64,000 nt of DNA from JAAYCI01 sp964370165 (GTDB taxonomy: Bacteria; Bacillota; Clostridia; Oscillospirales; Ruminococcaceae), in NCBI GenBank assembly GCA_964370165.1, contig CAYJIG010000001.1, positions 1 to 64,000 on the forward strand. Reading direction: 5' to 3'. Both the position numbers and the translations under genes were made by a program. Positions 25,918 through 34,130 of this stretch are shown here, piece by piece. Position 1 is the stretch's first letter. Every line of letters starts with the position of its first letter. A model generated the notes under the pieces. That model had not been told where the DNA came from. It ran no database searches and was given only the letters and a program-made list of their open reading frames with translations.

Positions 25918-27336
25918 ATGGAAATTTTGGTAAAAGGACTGCCATCTACATACGAGAGCGAGCACATGGTGCGATTGTTTTTTCCAAAGGCTCCACTTCG
26001 GCAAAATAGTAGCACAAAGGGTGATGTTGCCTATATCAGGGCCACGAAATCACGTGTGGTGGTGGGTTTGCGCTATAAAAACGATGCCGAAACAGTGTGC
26101 ATTGTGAAGTGGGTAGAAAACGAAAATCCTACGGCAGTGTTGTATCACATATTTGTAAAAGTGATGAAAACACGGCCGCCATGGGGTATGCTAACCGGTG
26201 TAAGGCCGCTGAATTTGTATCGGAAGATGCTGAAATCGCAAAGTGAGCAAGACGCCGCAAATCGCATGAAAAACGAATACGATGTGTCCGAAGAAAAGTG
26301 TGATTTGCTGACAGAGATAGAGCGGCGTCAGCGTCCGATACTTAAAGAATCTCAAAAAAACAGCTATAGTCTATATATTTCAATACCGTTTTGTCCTACC
26401 AGATGCTCATATTGCAGTTTTGTTTCACGTACAGTGGATAAAGAATCGCACTTGATGGACGAGTATTTGAATGCATTAAAGCAAGAACTTGCCGCAACGG
26501 CCAGAGCCGCACACGGCCTGAAGCTGGAAAGTGTATATATCGGCGGTGGTACACCCACATCGCTTAATCTTTCTCAGCTGGATAGCCTTTTGTCGGCAGT
26601 AAATGAGTATTTTAAGCCGCAAGAAACAAGAGAATATACCGTCGAGGCAGGCAGACCGGACTGCACAGATGTAGAAAAGTTACAGCTTTTAAAGAGGTAT
26701 GGCGTCTCACGTATTTCCATCAATCCACAGACGTTTTGTGATGAAGTGCTGGTGAGCATAGGACGAAAACATACAGCAGAAGACATACGGCGCTGTTATG
26801 AAAACGCAAGGAATATCGGCCACAATGTGATAAACATGGACTTGATAGCGGGCTTGCCGAAAGACACAGAGGAAAGCTTTTCACAAAGCTTAGACGAGGC
26901 AATCAGGCTGAGGCCGGAAAATATCACCCTGCATTCACTGACAAAAAAGCGCGCATCTGAGATTGTTTTGGCACAAAAAGAAGAGGGAATGTTTGGGCCT
27001 TCAAGCATGATAAAGCTTGCATATCCACGCCTTAGGCAGGCAGGATATGTACCATATTATTTATACCGGCAAAAAAGTGGGGTAGATAATTTAGAAAATA
27101 CAGGCTGGACTTTGCAAGGCAATGAGGGCTTGTATAACATCTTTATTATGGAAGAAGAACACACTATTTTGGCGGCAGGCGCAGGCGCCAGCACAAAATT
27201 AGTGCTTGAAGACAAAAAAATCATTAAAAGGCAGTATAATCACAAGTTTGCTGTGGATTATATAATGAATATCGAGGAAATGTTGCATCGTAAAGAAGGG
27301 GTGAAAAAAGCATATGCCGGCTATTTGGATTCCTAA
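25918..27336 (+). CDS. hemZ: HemZ-type radical SAM protein
   Basis: About 472 residues. An N-terminal domain of about 150 residues, then a radical SAM core with cluster motif CPTRCSYCSF (CxxxCxxC), YIGGGTPT and the VEAGRPD loop, as in oxygen-independent coproporphyrinogen dehydrogenase HemZ/HemN relatives. No other heme genes are nearby, and many HemZ-like proteins have unproven roles, so coproporphyrinogen oxidation is only family-level. It overlaps the next gene by 23 bases. Confidence 0.88.
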   Translation: MEILVKGLPSTYESEHMVRLFFPKAPLRQNSSTKGDVAYIRATKSRVVVGLRYKNDAETVCIVKWVENENPTAVLYHIFVKVMKTRPPWGMLTGVRPLNLYRKMLKSQSEQDAANRMKNEYDVSEEKCDLLTEIERRQRPILKESQKNSYSLYISIPFCPTRCSYCSFVSRTVDKESHLMDEYLNALKQELAATARAAHGLKLESVYIGGGTPTSLNLSQLDSLLSAVNEYFKPQETREYTVEAGRPDCTDVEKLQLLKRYGVSRISINPQTFCDEVLVSIGRKHTAEDIRRCYENARNIGHNVINMDLIAGLPKDTEESFSQSLDEAIRLRPENITLHSLTKKRASEIVLAQKEEGMFGPSSMIKLAYPRLRQAGYVPYYLYRQKSGVDNLENTGWTLQGNEGLYNIFIMEEEHTILAAGAGASTKLVLEDKKIIKRQYNHKFAVDYIMNIEEMLHRKEGVKKAYAGYLDS

Positions 27337-28240
27337 ACGACTGGTGGAGATAGGGCTTATTAATACCGCGGCTGAAAACCCGGTGAGTTTTGTGCGTCAT
27401 TGTGAGATTGAATATGAAAGCCGTGTGAAAGCGGCGGCCGTAGAAAGCATCGCAAGCAAATGCAAGGTGATTATGCTTACCGGACCTTCTGCGTCGGGGA
27501 AAACCACCACCGCACAAAAACTAGTGGATGCACTGAAAGAAAGTGGCACACATGCAGCTATGGTAAGCCTGGATAACTTTTACAAGAATATTGAAGATTA
27601 TCCACGTCTTCCGGACGGAAGCACAGATTATGAAAATATTCAAGCGCTGGACATAGACGAAATACATGCTTGTCTTAACATGCTTATTGAAACAGGCAGC
27701 GCACAGTTTCCGATGTTTGACTTTGAGACGGATTCTCGCAAAGAGGAAAGAATGCCGCTTGAACTACAAGGTGGCGTGGTGGTGATTGAGGGGATTCATG
27801 CGCTGAATCCTATTCTTACCGATGCTTTGCCAAGGGGCAGTGTGTATAAAATTTACGCAGGACTTAGGGAAGAATATTCACATAGCGGACAGCGCTCGCT
27901 TGCCACAAGGGAAATTCGCCTAGCACGCCGAATGGTGCGCGATCACATGTTCCGTGGGCATGGGCCTGAATCCACCATCAGTATGTGGCCGCTGGTTTGT
28001 GAAGGTGAAGACCAATATATCAAGGCGTTTAAGCCGTATGCCGATTTGTTGCTGGACACGTCGTTCAGCTATGAGATTTGCCTTTTGGCGCCGTTTGTGG
28101 AAAAAATGCGGAATAATATAGTGAACGAAGTTATGAGCACGAAACTGGAAGATTTGATCAAAAAGTTTTCTCGTTGTTCTTCTATTGACATGAAACATGT
28201 GCCAAAGAATTCCATGCTGCGTGAATTTTTGGGACAATAA
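27314..28240 (+). CDS. Uridine-kinase-like nucleoside kinase
   Basis: 308 residues. Walker A LTGPSASGKTT (about 56-66), SLDNFYKN, PMFDFETDSR and GGVVVIEGIHALN are signatures of the uridine kinase/phosphoribulokinase family. About 50 residues precede the P-loop and 100 follow the core, longer than Udk (about 210), so it is likely the clostridial variant often called nucleoside kinase. It starts inside the end of hemZ; a GAAGGGGTG stretch lies before the ATG. True substrate untested. Confidence 0.85.
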   Translation: MPAIWIPKRLVEIGLINTAAENPVSFVRHCEIEYESRVKAAAVESIASKCKVIMLTGPSASGKTTTAQKLVDALKESGTHAAMVSLDNFYKNIEDYPRLPDGSTDYENIQALDIDEIHACLNMLIETGSAQFPMFDFETDSRKEERMPLELQGGVVVIEGIHALNPILTDALPRGSVYKIYAGLREEYSHSGQRSLATREIRLARRMVRDHMFRGHGPESTISMWPLVCEGEDQYIKAFKPYADLLLDTSFSYEICLLAPFVEKMRNNIVNEVMSTKLEDLIKKFSRCSSIDMKHVPKNSMLREFLGQ

Positions 28241-28253
28241 GCGGAGGTTTATG

Positions 28254-28598
28254 ATGAACACATTTGATAAAATGATGGACGCGGCCTCTTGTGTGGCCAC
28301 AGGTGCGGCAAAACAGGCGGAAAGTCTGGTAAACAAAGGCTGCGAGAGGGCAAAACAGCTATCACTGCAAGCAAAGCTACATAAGCGTCAGCGTCAGCTG
28401 GGAGCGTTTGTATACAAGCTACATAAGCTGGGACAGGAAAACGAGCCCATGATGGGCTGGTACATAAAAGAGATAGATAAAGTGAAAGAAGAGCTGTCAA
28501 AACTTGAAATAGAAGATAGCGATGTGACAATTTTAGGTGCCGATAAGGGTGCGGAGGATAAAAAGGATGCCACCTTTTGTGGCGGCGATGGGCACTAA
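28254..28598 (+). CDS. Small cytoplasmic helical protein, unknown function
   Basis: 114 residues; not recognised. Mostly amphipathic helix: an N-terminal Ala/Gln/Lys-rich stretch, then LHKRQRQLGAFVYKLHKLGQ and a helix containing WYIKEIDKVKEELSKLE, ending in an acidic tail with Cys and Gly. No membrane segment or signal peptide. GGAGG lies six bases before the ATG at 28254 (an adjacent ATG at 28251 is also possible). It follows the kinase gene by 13 bases and ends the run. Similar Ala/Lys-helix proteins in Clostridia often carry a zinc ribbon, but this one lacks a clear ribbon. Confidence 0.7.
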   Translation: MNTFDKMMDAASCVATGAAKQAESLVNKGCERAKQLSLQAKLHKRQRQLGAFVYKLHKLGQENEPMMGWYIKEIDKVKEELSKLEIEDSDVTILGADKGAEDKKDATFCGGDGH

Positions 28599-28705
28599 TT
28601 ACCCGAAAAATAAGGCATATGTATGGTTCAAAGGGCAAAAATCGAGTGAAATTTCGGCAAAACAACCAGAAAATGAAATGTGACTTAAAAAACACAGTGA
28701 ATCTA

Positions 28706-28734
28706 TTGAAAAAAGCTTACTAATAGAGTAGTAT
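28706..28734 (+). promoter_or_regulatory. SigA-type promoter for the mazG block
   Basis: TTGAAA (28706-28711), 17-base spacer, TAGTAT (28729-28734), about 60 bases before the mazG start. Confidence 0.5.
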
Positions 28735-28793
28735 TATTGTGTAGTGTTTTTAAGTGACAATAGTGTATAGTAGTAGCAGGGAGGCAAGATGCC

Positions 28794-29591
28794 TTGGTTT
28801 ATCCCAAAAAAGAAAAATATGAAATAGGAGATCTTTTGGAGATTGTGCGCATTTTGCGGGCTCCGGGAGGATGTCCTTGGGATAGAGAGCAAACACATAC
28901 CTCGATGCGGAAAAATTTGATTGAAGAAACATATGAGGTGGCAGACGCTATTGACTTGGCAGATGCAGACATGCTGTGTGAAGAACTGGGAGATTTATTG
29001 TTGCAGATAGCGATGCATGCAGAGATAGAAAAAGAAGACGGTGTTTTCTCTTTCAGCGATGTATGTGATGGCATTTGCAAAAAATTGATTTTTCGTCATC
29101 CACATGTGTTTGGAGAAGTGTCTGCCGAAACAACAGGACAAGTGCTGAATAACTGGGAAGCTTTGAAAAGTGAAGAAAAAGGCATAGATTCTATGAGCCA
29201 GCAGATAGACAGTGTGCCGAAAAGTTTTCCGGCTGTGATGCGTGCGGCAAAAGTGCAAAAACGTGTGGCAAGGTATGGCTTTTGCTACCCAAATGCACAA
29301 GCGGCAATAAAAGATATGGAGTCTGAGCTGGCAGAGCTTAAGCAAGCAATGAATACAGATACCAACATAGAGGAAGAAGTTGGCGATGTGCTGTTCAGTG
29401 CTGTGAATGTGGCTCGTATGCTTGACATTGACGCCGAAGAAGCATTGAGTAAAAGCACGCAAAAGTTTATCACTCGTATTAAAACAGTGGAAACATTGGC
29501 GAATGATAACGGTAAAGACTTAATTTCTGTGGATGCAAATGAGCTGGATGATTTATGGAAAAAGGCTAAAAGTAGCGAGGCGGAAAAGTAA
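28794..29591 (+). CDS. mazG: MazG nucleoside triphosphate pyrophosphohydrolase
   Basis: 265 residues with two MazG domains, as in E. coli MazG. The first starts at RAPGGCPWDREQTH and has EETYEVADAI and EELGDLLLQIAMHA metal-binding helices; the second has EEEVGDVLFSAVNVARML. It hydrolyses NTPs to NMP and pyrophosphate as house-cleaning. Bacillus YabN has an extra N-terminal methylase-like domain that is absent here. The TTG at 28794 lies nine bases after GGGAGG; an ATG at 28789 is out of frame and gives only 12 codons. Confidence 0.93.
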   Translation: MVYPKKEKYEIGDLLEIVRILRAPGGCPWDREQTHTSMRKNLIEETYEVADAIDLADADMLCEELGDLLLQIAMHAEIEKEDGVFSFSDVCDGICKKLIFRHPHVFGEVSAETTGQVLNNWEALKSEEKGIDSMSQQIDSVPKSFPAVMRAAKVQKRVARYGFCYPNAQAAIKDMESELAELKQAMNTDTNIEEEVGDVLFSAVNVARMLDIDAEEALSKSTQKFITRIKTVETLANDNGKDLISVDANELDDLWKKAKSSEAEK

Positions 29592-29657
29592 GCTAAAACA
29601 AAGATATCACTAAGCAGAGGAGTCTGCAAAAATAAATTTATTTGGAGGTAAGGAAGA

Positions 29658-29930
29658 ATGACAAAAACTGATTTGGTAGCACAAGTGGCTGAGAGTGCAG
29701 CTTTATCTAAAAAAGACGCAGAAAAAGCGGTTAATGCAGTAATAGAAAGTATTACAAACGCATTAAAAAGTGGTGACAAAGTGGCTTTGGTTGGCTTTGG
29801 TACATTCGAGACACGTAACCGTCCCGAGCGTAAAGGCCGTAACCCACAAACTAAAGAGGAAATCACAATTCCCGCAACTACAGCTCCTGCATTTAAAGCC
29901 GGTAAAGCTTTGAAAGACGCTGTAAAATAA
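29658..29930 (+). CDS. hup: HU family DNA-binding protein
   Basis: 90 residues, a complete HU: MTKTDLVAQVAESAALSKKD helices, GDKVALVGFGTFETRNRPER core and the DNA-gripping arm GRNPQTKEEITIPAT with its Pro. It bends and compacts DNA. TTTGGAGG precedes the ATG. It lies between mazG and rqcP; its terminator is at 30069. Confidence 0.98.
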   Translation: MTKTDLVAQVAESAALSKKDAEKAVNAVIESITNALKSGDKVALVGFGTFETRNRPERKGRNPQTKEEITIPATTAPAFKAGKALKDAVK

Positions 29931-30068
29931 GATTTAATGTAAATATCAGGCGGCTAGAAAGTGCCAATTTCAAGGAAACAAGAAATGATGTGAGGATGCA
30001 TATTTTTATATGTAACCAAGCTGGTATTTTACAAATGACGCCTAAAGAGGTGCTTTATTGACAGACTG

Positions 30069-30095
30069 AGCAGCCGCTTTTGCGGTTGCTTTTTC
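30069..30095 (+). terminator. Terminator after hup
   Basis: Nine-pair stem AGCAGCCGC (30069-30077) / GCGGTTGCT (30082-30090), four-base loop, then a T-run. It ends only 24 bases before the rqcP start, so rqcP depends on read-through or an unseen promoter. Confidence 0.8.
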
Positions 30096-30119
30096 TATTT
30101 GTATAGTAAGGGGTGCGAT

Positions 30120-30362
30120 ATGCGTATTGATAAATATTTGAAAGTGTCCAGGCTGGTGAAACGCAGAACAGTGGCAAATGAAGTGGCCGATGCAGGACGT
30201 GTGGCGGTGAATGGAAGAGCGGTAAAAGCCAGCTATACCGTGAAAATAGGCGACGAAATAGAAATAGCTTTTGGAAACCGCATTATAAAGGCAAAAGTGC
30301 TTAGCGTGACAGAACAAAAAGGTAAAGATGTGGCCAGAGAAATGTATGAACTGATGGAATAA
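30120..30362 (+). CDS. rqcP: RqcP/YabO S4-domain RNA-binding protein
   Basis: 80 residues, a single S4 domain: MRIDKYLKVSRLVKRRTVAN, GRVAVNGRAVKASY and IEIAFGNRIIKAKV. This size and motif identify the RqcP/YabO (Hsp15-related) group, which works with RqcH in adding C-terminal alanine tails to nascent chains on stalled ribosomes. AAGGGGTG precedes ATG 30120. In Bacillus the gene sits between yabN and yabP. Confidence 0.9.
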   Translation: MRIDKYLKVSRLVKRRTVANEVADAGRVAVNGRAVKASYTVKIGDEIEIAFGNRIIKAKVLSVTEQKGKDVAREMYELME

Positions 30363-30450
30363 AAAGGGCGAAAACAAATAAAGTTTGGTTGACTGAAAAT
30401 AATGCATACGCTTGAAAGTTACTATGTTAAGAATAAATTAACAAAGATAC

Positions 30451-30480
30451 TTGCAAAAAATACTTATAATGGTGTATAAT
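30451..30480 (+). promoter_or_regulatory. SigA-type promoter for divIC-like gene
   Basis: TTGCAA (30451-30456), 18-base spacer, TATAAT (30475-30480), about 70 bases before the cell-division gene. The 189-base gap holds no gene. Confidence 0.6.
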
Positions 30481-30551
30481 CGATATTATATAGGGAAATA
30501 AAGTTGTGTTTATTAAAAACAAATTAAGATAAAGTCGGCGTGGGTGAAATT

Positions 30552-30857
30552 ATGAATAAAAAAAATAAAATGAAACCCAAAAAGGGCCTGAAGAATATTT
30601 TGTTCAGGCTTACTGTGGCATCAGTTGGCGTATATCTTATAGTCAGCTTTGCGACAGGACAATTTCAAATTGCGGAAAAAAGACAAGAGTTGCAACGCCT
30701 TGAAGAGCAGCTAAAAATACAATCGGATGCAAACATAGAGCTTGAGAGTATGATGGAAGAAGGCAGTGACGAGGCCTACATTGAACGTGTGGCTCGTGAG
30801 AAGCTTGGATATGCCCTTCCACAAGAGCGTGTGTTTGTTGACCTTACGGGCGAGTGA
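30552..30857 (+). CDS. divIC: FtsB/DivIC septum formation initiator
   Basis: About 101 residues: basic cytoplasmic start, one membrane helix (about 18-36, ILFRLTVASVGVYLIVSF), a coiled coil (QIAEKRQELQRLEEQLKIQ) and the ending ERVAREKLGYALPQERVFV with the conserved REKLGY motif. Part of the FtsB-FtsL-DivIB division complex. GGGTGA precedes the ATG at 30552. Confidence 0.92.
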   Translation: MNKKNKMKPKKGLKNILFRLTVASVGVYLIVSFATGQFQIAEKRQELQRLEEQLKIQSDANIELESMMEEGSDEAYIERVAREKLGYALPQERVFVDLTGE

Positions 30858-30920
30858 GTTTTGGCATTGAAGTTGTGGCAATGACTGTGTCTTAATGAAT
30901 AACGAAGGAAGTAATAGTAC

Positions 30921-31379
30921 ATGCAGGTTCAGACAGGTGAGATTTACGCCGGAAAAGTGACCGGAGTGAAAAAATTTGGTGCGTTTGTTCGTTTGGAATG
31001 TGGCGTCACAGGGATGGTTCACATCTCGGAAGTAAGTAACAGCTATGTTCAAGAGCTTGGTGATGTGCTGAGCGAAGGCCAAGAAATCAAGGTGAAGGTA
31101 GTAAATGTTGCACCGGATGGTAAAGTGGCGCTTTCATATAAGCAGGTGCAGGAAAATGTGCAGACAGAAGAGCCACCAAAGCAACGCAGACCTCAGCAGC
31201 CGCGTCAGCAAAGAGCAGACAGTGGTCGTGTGTGGCAACCAAAAGAACCCAAACCGACATCAGACCTTTCTTTTGAAGACATGATGTCTCGGTTCAAAAC
31301 ACAAAGTGAAGAAAAAATCAGTGATTTACGCCGTGTGATGGAAGCACATCGTGGTGGTGGATATTCACGAAAAAGATAA
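30921..31379 (+). CDS. S1-domain RNA-binding protein (YabR-like)
   Basis: 152 residues. Residues 1-75 are an S1 domain: GEIYAGKVTGVKKFGAFVRL, GMVHISEVS and GQEIKVKVVNV. The remainder is a Gln/Arg/Pro-rich linker and a C-terminal segment (SFEDMMSRFKTQSEEKISDL) seen in YabR/GSP13-type proteins. It likely binds ribosome or RNA. AAGGAAG precedes the ATG. Same position relative to divIC as Bacillus yabR; followed by a strong terminator. Confidence 0.92.
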   Translation: MQVQTGEIYAGKVTGVKKFGAFVRLECGVTGMVHISEVSNSYVQELGDVLSEGQEIKVKVVNVAPDGKVALSYKQVQENVQTEEPPKQRRPQQPRQQRADSGRVWQPKEPKPTSDLSFEDMMSRFKTQSEEKISDLRRVMEAHRGGGYSRKR

Positions 31380-31385
31380 TATAGC

Positions 31386-31416
31386 GCGAGATGTCTAACA
31401 GGCATCTCGCTTTTTT
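31386..31416 (+). terminator. Terminator after yabR-like gene
   Basis: Perfect eight-pair stem GCGAGATG (31386-31393) / CATCTCGC (31403-31410), nine-base loop, then six Ts. Confidence 0.92.
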
Positions 31417-31557
31417 GTTGAAATAATAAAATAAAAGGCGTAAAGCAAAAGACCTAGACTTTGTAGATATGCAATATGTGAAAACAGAGAAAATTAGGCG
31501 AGCAGTTAGCCAAAATACACAAAATATGAAAAAATATAGAATATTTTACAAAAAATA

Positions 31558-31587
31558 TTGTTAAAGCCCGACTTTTTCGTGTATAAT
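31558..31587 (+). promoter_or_regulatory. SigA-type promoter for hpf
   Basis: TTGTTA (31558-31563), 18-base spacer, TATAAT (31582-31587), 60 bases before hpf, preceded by A/T-rich sequence. Confidence 0.6.
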
Positions 31588-31647
31588 ATGAATACAAAGC
31601 AGAACTAGTTTGCCGGTTCGCTTGATAACGTAAAGGAGGCAACACAA

Positions 31648-32169
31648 ATGAAAATTAGTTGCACTGGACGAAAAGTTAATTTGAAAGATGGATTTATTGA
31701 ACGCGTCGAGAAGCGTCTTTTGAAACTGGACAAGTTCTTTGATGATGAAGCAGAGGCAAATGTGACAGTGGTGGTAGAAAAACGCTACCAAAAGGTGGAG
31801 ATTACTCTACGCGACAGAGGCTTTGTGGCCAGAGCAGAGCGCAGCGCTGAGCAAATGGAAGAAGCGTTTGATTTGGCTGCAGATGTGCTGACAAAAAACA
31901 TAGTGAAAAATCGCGAGAAATTGGCGGAAAAACTTAAAAATCCATTCCCGGAAGATTTTGAGTTTATGAGTGATGAAGAGGAAGATAATTATCACCTTAT
32001 CCGTGAAAAGCACTTTGTTGTGAAGCCGGCTACTGTGGACGAGGCAATTTTGCAAATGAACATGCTAGGACATAATTTTTACTTGTTCAGAGATGCAGAC
32101 AGTGATGAAATAAATGTGGTATATGCTAGAAAAGACGGAAGCTATGGTGTGCTTATACCTGAAAGATAA
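31648..32169 (+). CDS. hpf: Long-form ribosome hibernation promoting factor
   Basis: 173 residues. N-terminal ribosome-binding domain (ISCTGRKVNLKDGFIERVEK ... KVEITLRDRG) and C-terminal dimerisation domain (VVKPATVDEAILQMNMLGHN, FYLFRDADSDEINVVYARKD). Long HPF dimerises 70S ribosomes into silent 100S particles in slow growth. AAAGGAGG precedes the ATG. It is its own transcription unit, with promoter and terminator both visible. Confidence 0.97.
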   Translation: MKISCTGRKVNLKDGFIERVEKRLLKLDKFFDDEAEANVTVVVEKRYQKVEITLRDRGFVARAERSAEQMEEAFDLAADVLTKNIVKNREKLAEKLKNPFPEDFEFMSDEEEDNYHLIREKHFVVKPATVDEAILQMNMLGHNFYLFRDADSDEINVVYARKDGSYGVLIPER

Positions 32170-32211
32170 ATAGGCTTTAAAGCGTGTTGTGATTTTAGCA
32201 TAGTGATAAAA

Positions 32212-32246
32212 AGCAGAGGCATTATAATGATGCTTTTGCTTTTTTT
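32212..32246 (+). terminator. Terminator after hpf
   Basis: Eleven-pair stem 32212-32222 / 32230-32240 with two G-U pairs, followed by a T-run. Confidence 0.85.
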
Positions 32247-32259
32247 ATGTTGTCAAAAG

Positions 32260-32273
32260 GTATATTAATATAC
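32260..32273. promoter_or_regulatory. Perfect 14-base palindrome upstream of FGGY kinase promoter
   Basis: GTATATTAATATAC is fully self-complementary and ends 17 bases before the -35 box of the kinase promoter, so it may be a regulator site. It is all A/T inside, so chance is possible. Confidence 0.3.
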
Positions 32274-32290
32274 ATGAAGCAAAATTTTAA

Positions 32291-32319
32291 TTGCGTTTTT
32301 TGTGCATAGCGGTTATACT
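32291..32319 (+). promoter_or_regulatory. SigA-type promoter for FGGY kinase
   Basis: TTGCGT (32291-32296), 17-base spacer, TATACT (32314-32319), leaving a leader of about 95 bases before the kinase. I recognise no riboswitch in the leader. Confidence 0.55.
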
Positions 32320-32421
32320 GATTTTTGAGGTTAAAATATACCTGTTATGTTTAAAGATAGGATATATTCACATAATTAGCCAAAGAAAAAAACGAAAAAC
32401 ACATATAGGGGGCAGATGGGT

Positions 32422-33888
32422 ATGGGTGTTGCATCATTTGATATTGGCTCGTCAAATATTAAGTATGGAGTTTTTGACAACAGTGGTAATTTGTTAGCCA
32501 TGGGCAAGGAGGCAAATCGCACTTATCCGCATAAAGATGGCTATATGTACTATAGTGCGGACGAGATGTGGGATGTGTGCTACAAGCTGATGAAAGAGCT
32601 GAAAGACAAAAATCCTGATGTGGAGGCAGTGGCAATTACGGGCATGTCGGAGAGTGGACTGTTTATTGACTGTGATACAGGCTTGCCAAAGACGCCGATT
32701 ATTCCGTGGTATGACCAATCATCAATAACAGCCTTGCCGGAGATAGAAGCAATAGAATCGAGATATGAGCTGTATCGGCGCACCGGCCTGCATCTTAGTG
32801 CAAAGTTTGGGCTACAAAAAATATTGTGGCTACGTAGTTTGTATAAAGATGTGGACAAAAATGCTGTGTGGCTGTCTGCGCCAAGTTATATTGCATATAA
32901 GCTTACAGGTGGAATGGGCACAGACCCTAGCCTTGCGGCACGTACATATACATATGATATAAATAAACATCAATATGACGTAGATTTCCTGAAAGCGTTT
33001 GATTTGACGGAAAGCCAACTGGCTCCGGTGATACCTGAATCACAGGGCACAGGAAATGTTAAGTCAGAGCTTCGCGAAGAGCTGGGTGTGGGCGATATTC
33101 CCGTGTGCGTGGCCGGACAAGATCACATGTGCAGTTGTTTTGCTGTATCAGTAAGCAAACCCGGCCAGATGCTGGACTCGATGGGCACAGCCGAAGCACT
33201 GATAGGCCTAAGAAAAGAAAAACCGATGGATAAAGCCGACTTTGAGGCAGGCATACAGTGGGCGCCGTGCCCCTTGCCTGACATGCAGTTCTGTATAGCA
33301 GGTAGCATTACCTCGGGTGGTAGTGTGGAATGGCTGCGCAAGCTGAACCCGTTTTTCACATTGGAATATAGCCATATTGATGCACTTGAAGACATGATGG
33401 ATACATCTCCTACAGACATTTTATACTATCCATACCTGTCGGGACGTGGGGCACCGGTAAATGACCCAAGCGCATTGGCAGGATTTTTGGGCTTGAGCCG
33501 TACACATAATTTGGCAGATATATACAAAGCCATCAGCCAAGGCGTTTCAATGGACATACGCACAATGTATGAAGCAATAGGCCTTGACGTGAAAAAAATG
33601 ATTGCGGTGGGTGGCGGCACAAAGAATAAAAAATGGATGCAGATTAAATCAAACATCATGAACATGCCTGTTGAAGTACCGGACGTGGAAGAATCGGCCA
33701 TCACAGGCGCTGCAGTGGTAGCCATGGTGGCGGCGGGTCATTATCCAAACCTTGCAGCAGCCATTGATGCCACAAAGGCAAAGATGCTTTCGGTGTATCA
33801 GCCACAAGAAGAATACGCAAAGGCATATGAAACTTTATATAAAGAAAAATATTTACAGCTTGACAATAGGATATTCCGAAACAAATAA
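32422..33888 (+). CDS. FGGY-family carbohydrate kinase (xylulokinase-like)
   Basis: About 488 residues. It has the FGGY actin-like fold: ASFDIGSSNIKYGVFD phosphate loop, AVAITGMSESG, GQDHMCSCFAVS, DSMGTAEALIG, and the C-terminal VGGGTKNKKWMQIKSNIMN adenosine motif. These kinases phosphorylate open-chain sugars or polyols such as xylulose, ribulose, fuculose or glycerol; the substrate cannot be read from sequence. AGGGGG lies nine bases before ATG 32422 (another ATG at 32416). It is a single-gene unit with its own promoter and terminator. Sugar-pathway genes at 39.4-43.4 kb might use its product. Confidence 0.88.
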   Translation: MGVASFDIGSSNIKYGVFDNSGNLLAMGKEANRTYPHKDGYMYYSADEMWDVCYKLMKELKDKNPDVEAVAITGMSESGLFIDCDTGLPKTPIIPWYDQSSITALPEIEAIESRYELYRRTGLHLSAKFGLQKILWLRSLYKDVDKNAVWLSAPSYIAYKLTGGMGTDPSLAARTYTYDINKHQYDVDFLKAFDLTESQLAPVIPESQGTGNVKSELREELGVGDIPVCVAGQDHMCSCFAVSVSKPGQMLDSMGTAEALIGLRKEKPMDKADFEAGIQWAPCPLPDMQFCIAGSITSGGSVEWLRKLNPFFTLEYSHIDALEDMMDTSPTDILYYPYLSGRGAPVNDPSALAGFLGLSRTHNLADIYKAISQGVSMDIRTMYEAIGLDVKKMIAVGGGTKNKKWMQIKSNIMNMPVEVPDVEESAITGAAVVAMVAAGHYPNLAAAIDATKAKMLSVYQPQEEYAKAYETLYKEKYLQLDNRIFRNK

Positions 33889-33892
33889 AATG

Positions 33893-33932
33893 AAAGCACC
33901 CATTTTGCACCAGGCAGGATGGGTGTGTTTTT
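33893..33932 (+). terminator. Terminator after FGGY kinase
   Basis: CACCCAT (33897-33903) pairs with ATGGGTG (33919-33925), 15-base loop, followed by a T-run. Confidence 0.7.
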
Positions 33933-34016
33933 ATGTTGGAAATGAAATGGTATAGCTGTAAAGATGAAATATAACGCATATACGTTGAAAAATAGAGTAA
34001 AAATATAAATAATTTA

Positions 34017-34045
34017 TTGACAATTTATGAAATAAATGATATTAT
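34017..34045 (+). promoter_or_regulatory. Strong SigA-type promoter for zinc-ribbon ABC locus
   Basis: Perfect -35 TTGACA (34017-34022), 17-base spacer, TATTAT (34040-34045), about 85 bases before the first gene. The five genes that follow are spaced by 9, 32 and 3 bases and one overlap, so one transcript is likely. Confidence 0.65.
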
Positions 34046-34130
34046 AAAATGGATTATAGCGAGAGAAATAATACTGGAATTTGACGTTATAATGTGTGTA
34101 TTCATAAAAAAACATAAAAAGGAGTATATA

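Noticed and set aside
28789..28827. ATG four bases after GGGAGG, before the mazG TTG
   Set aside because: It is out of frame with mazG and gives only 12 codons; the TTG nine bases after the site leads into the conserved protein.
30058..30063. Perfect TTGACA before rqcP, looks like a -35 box
   Set aside because: No -10 at 15-19 bases; the expected place falls within the hup terminator stem.
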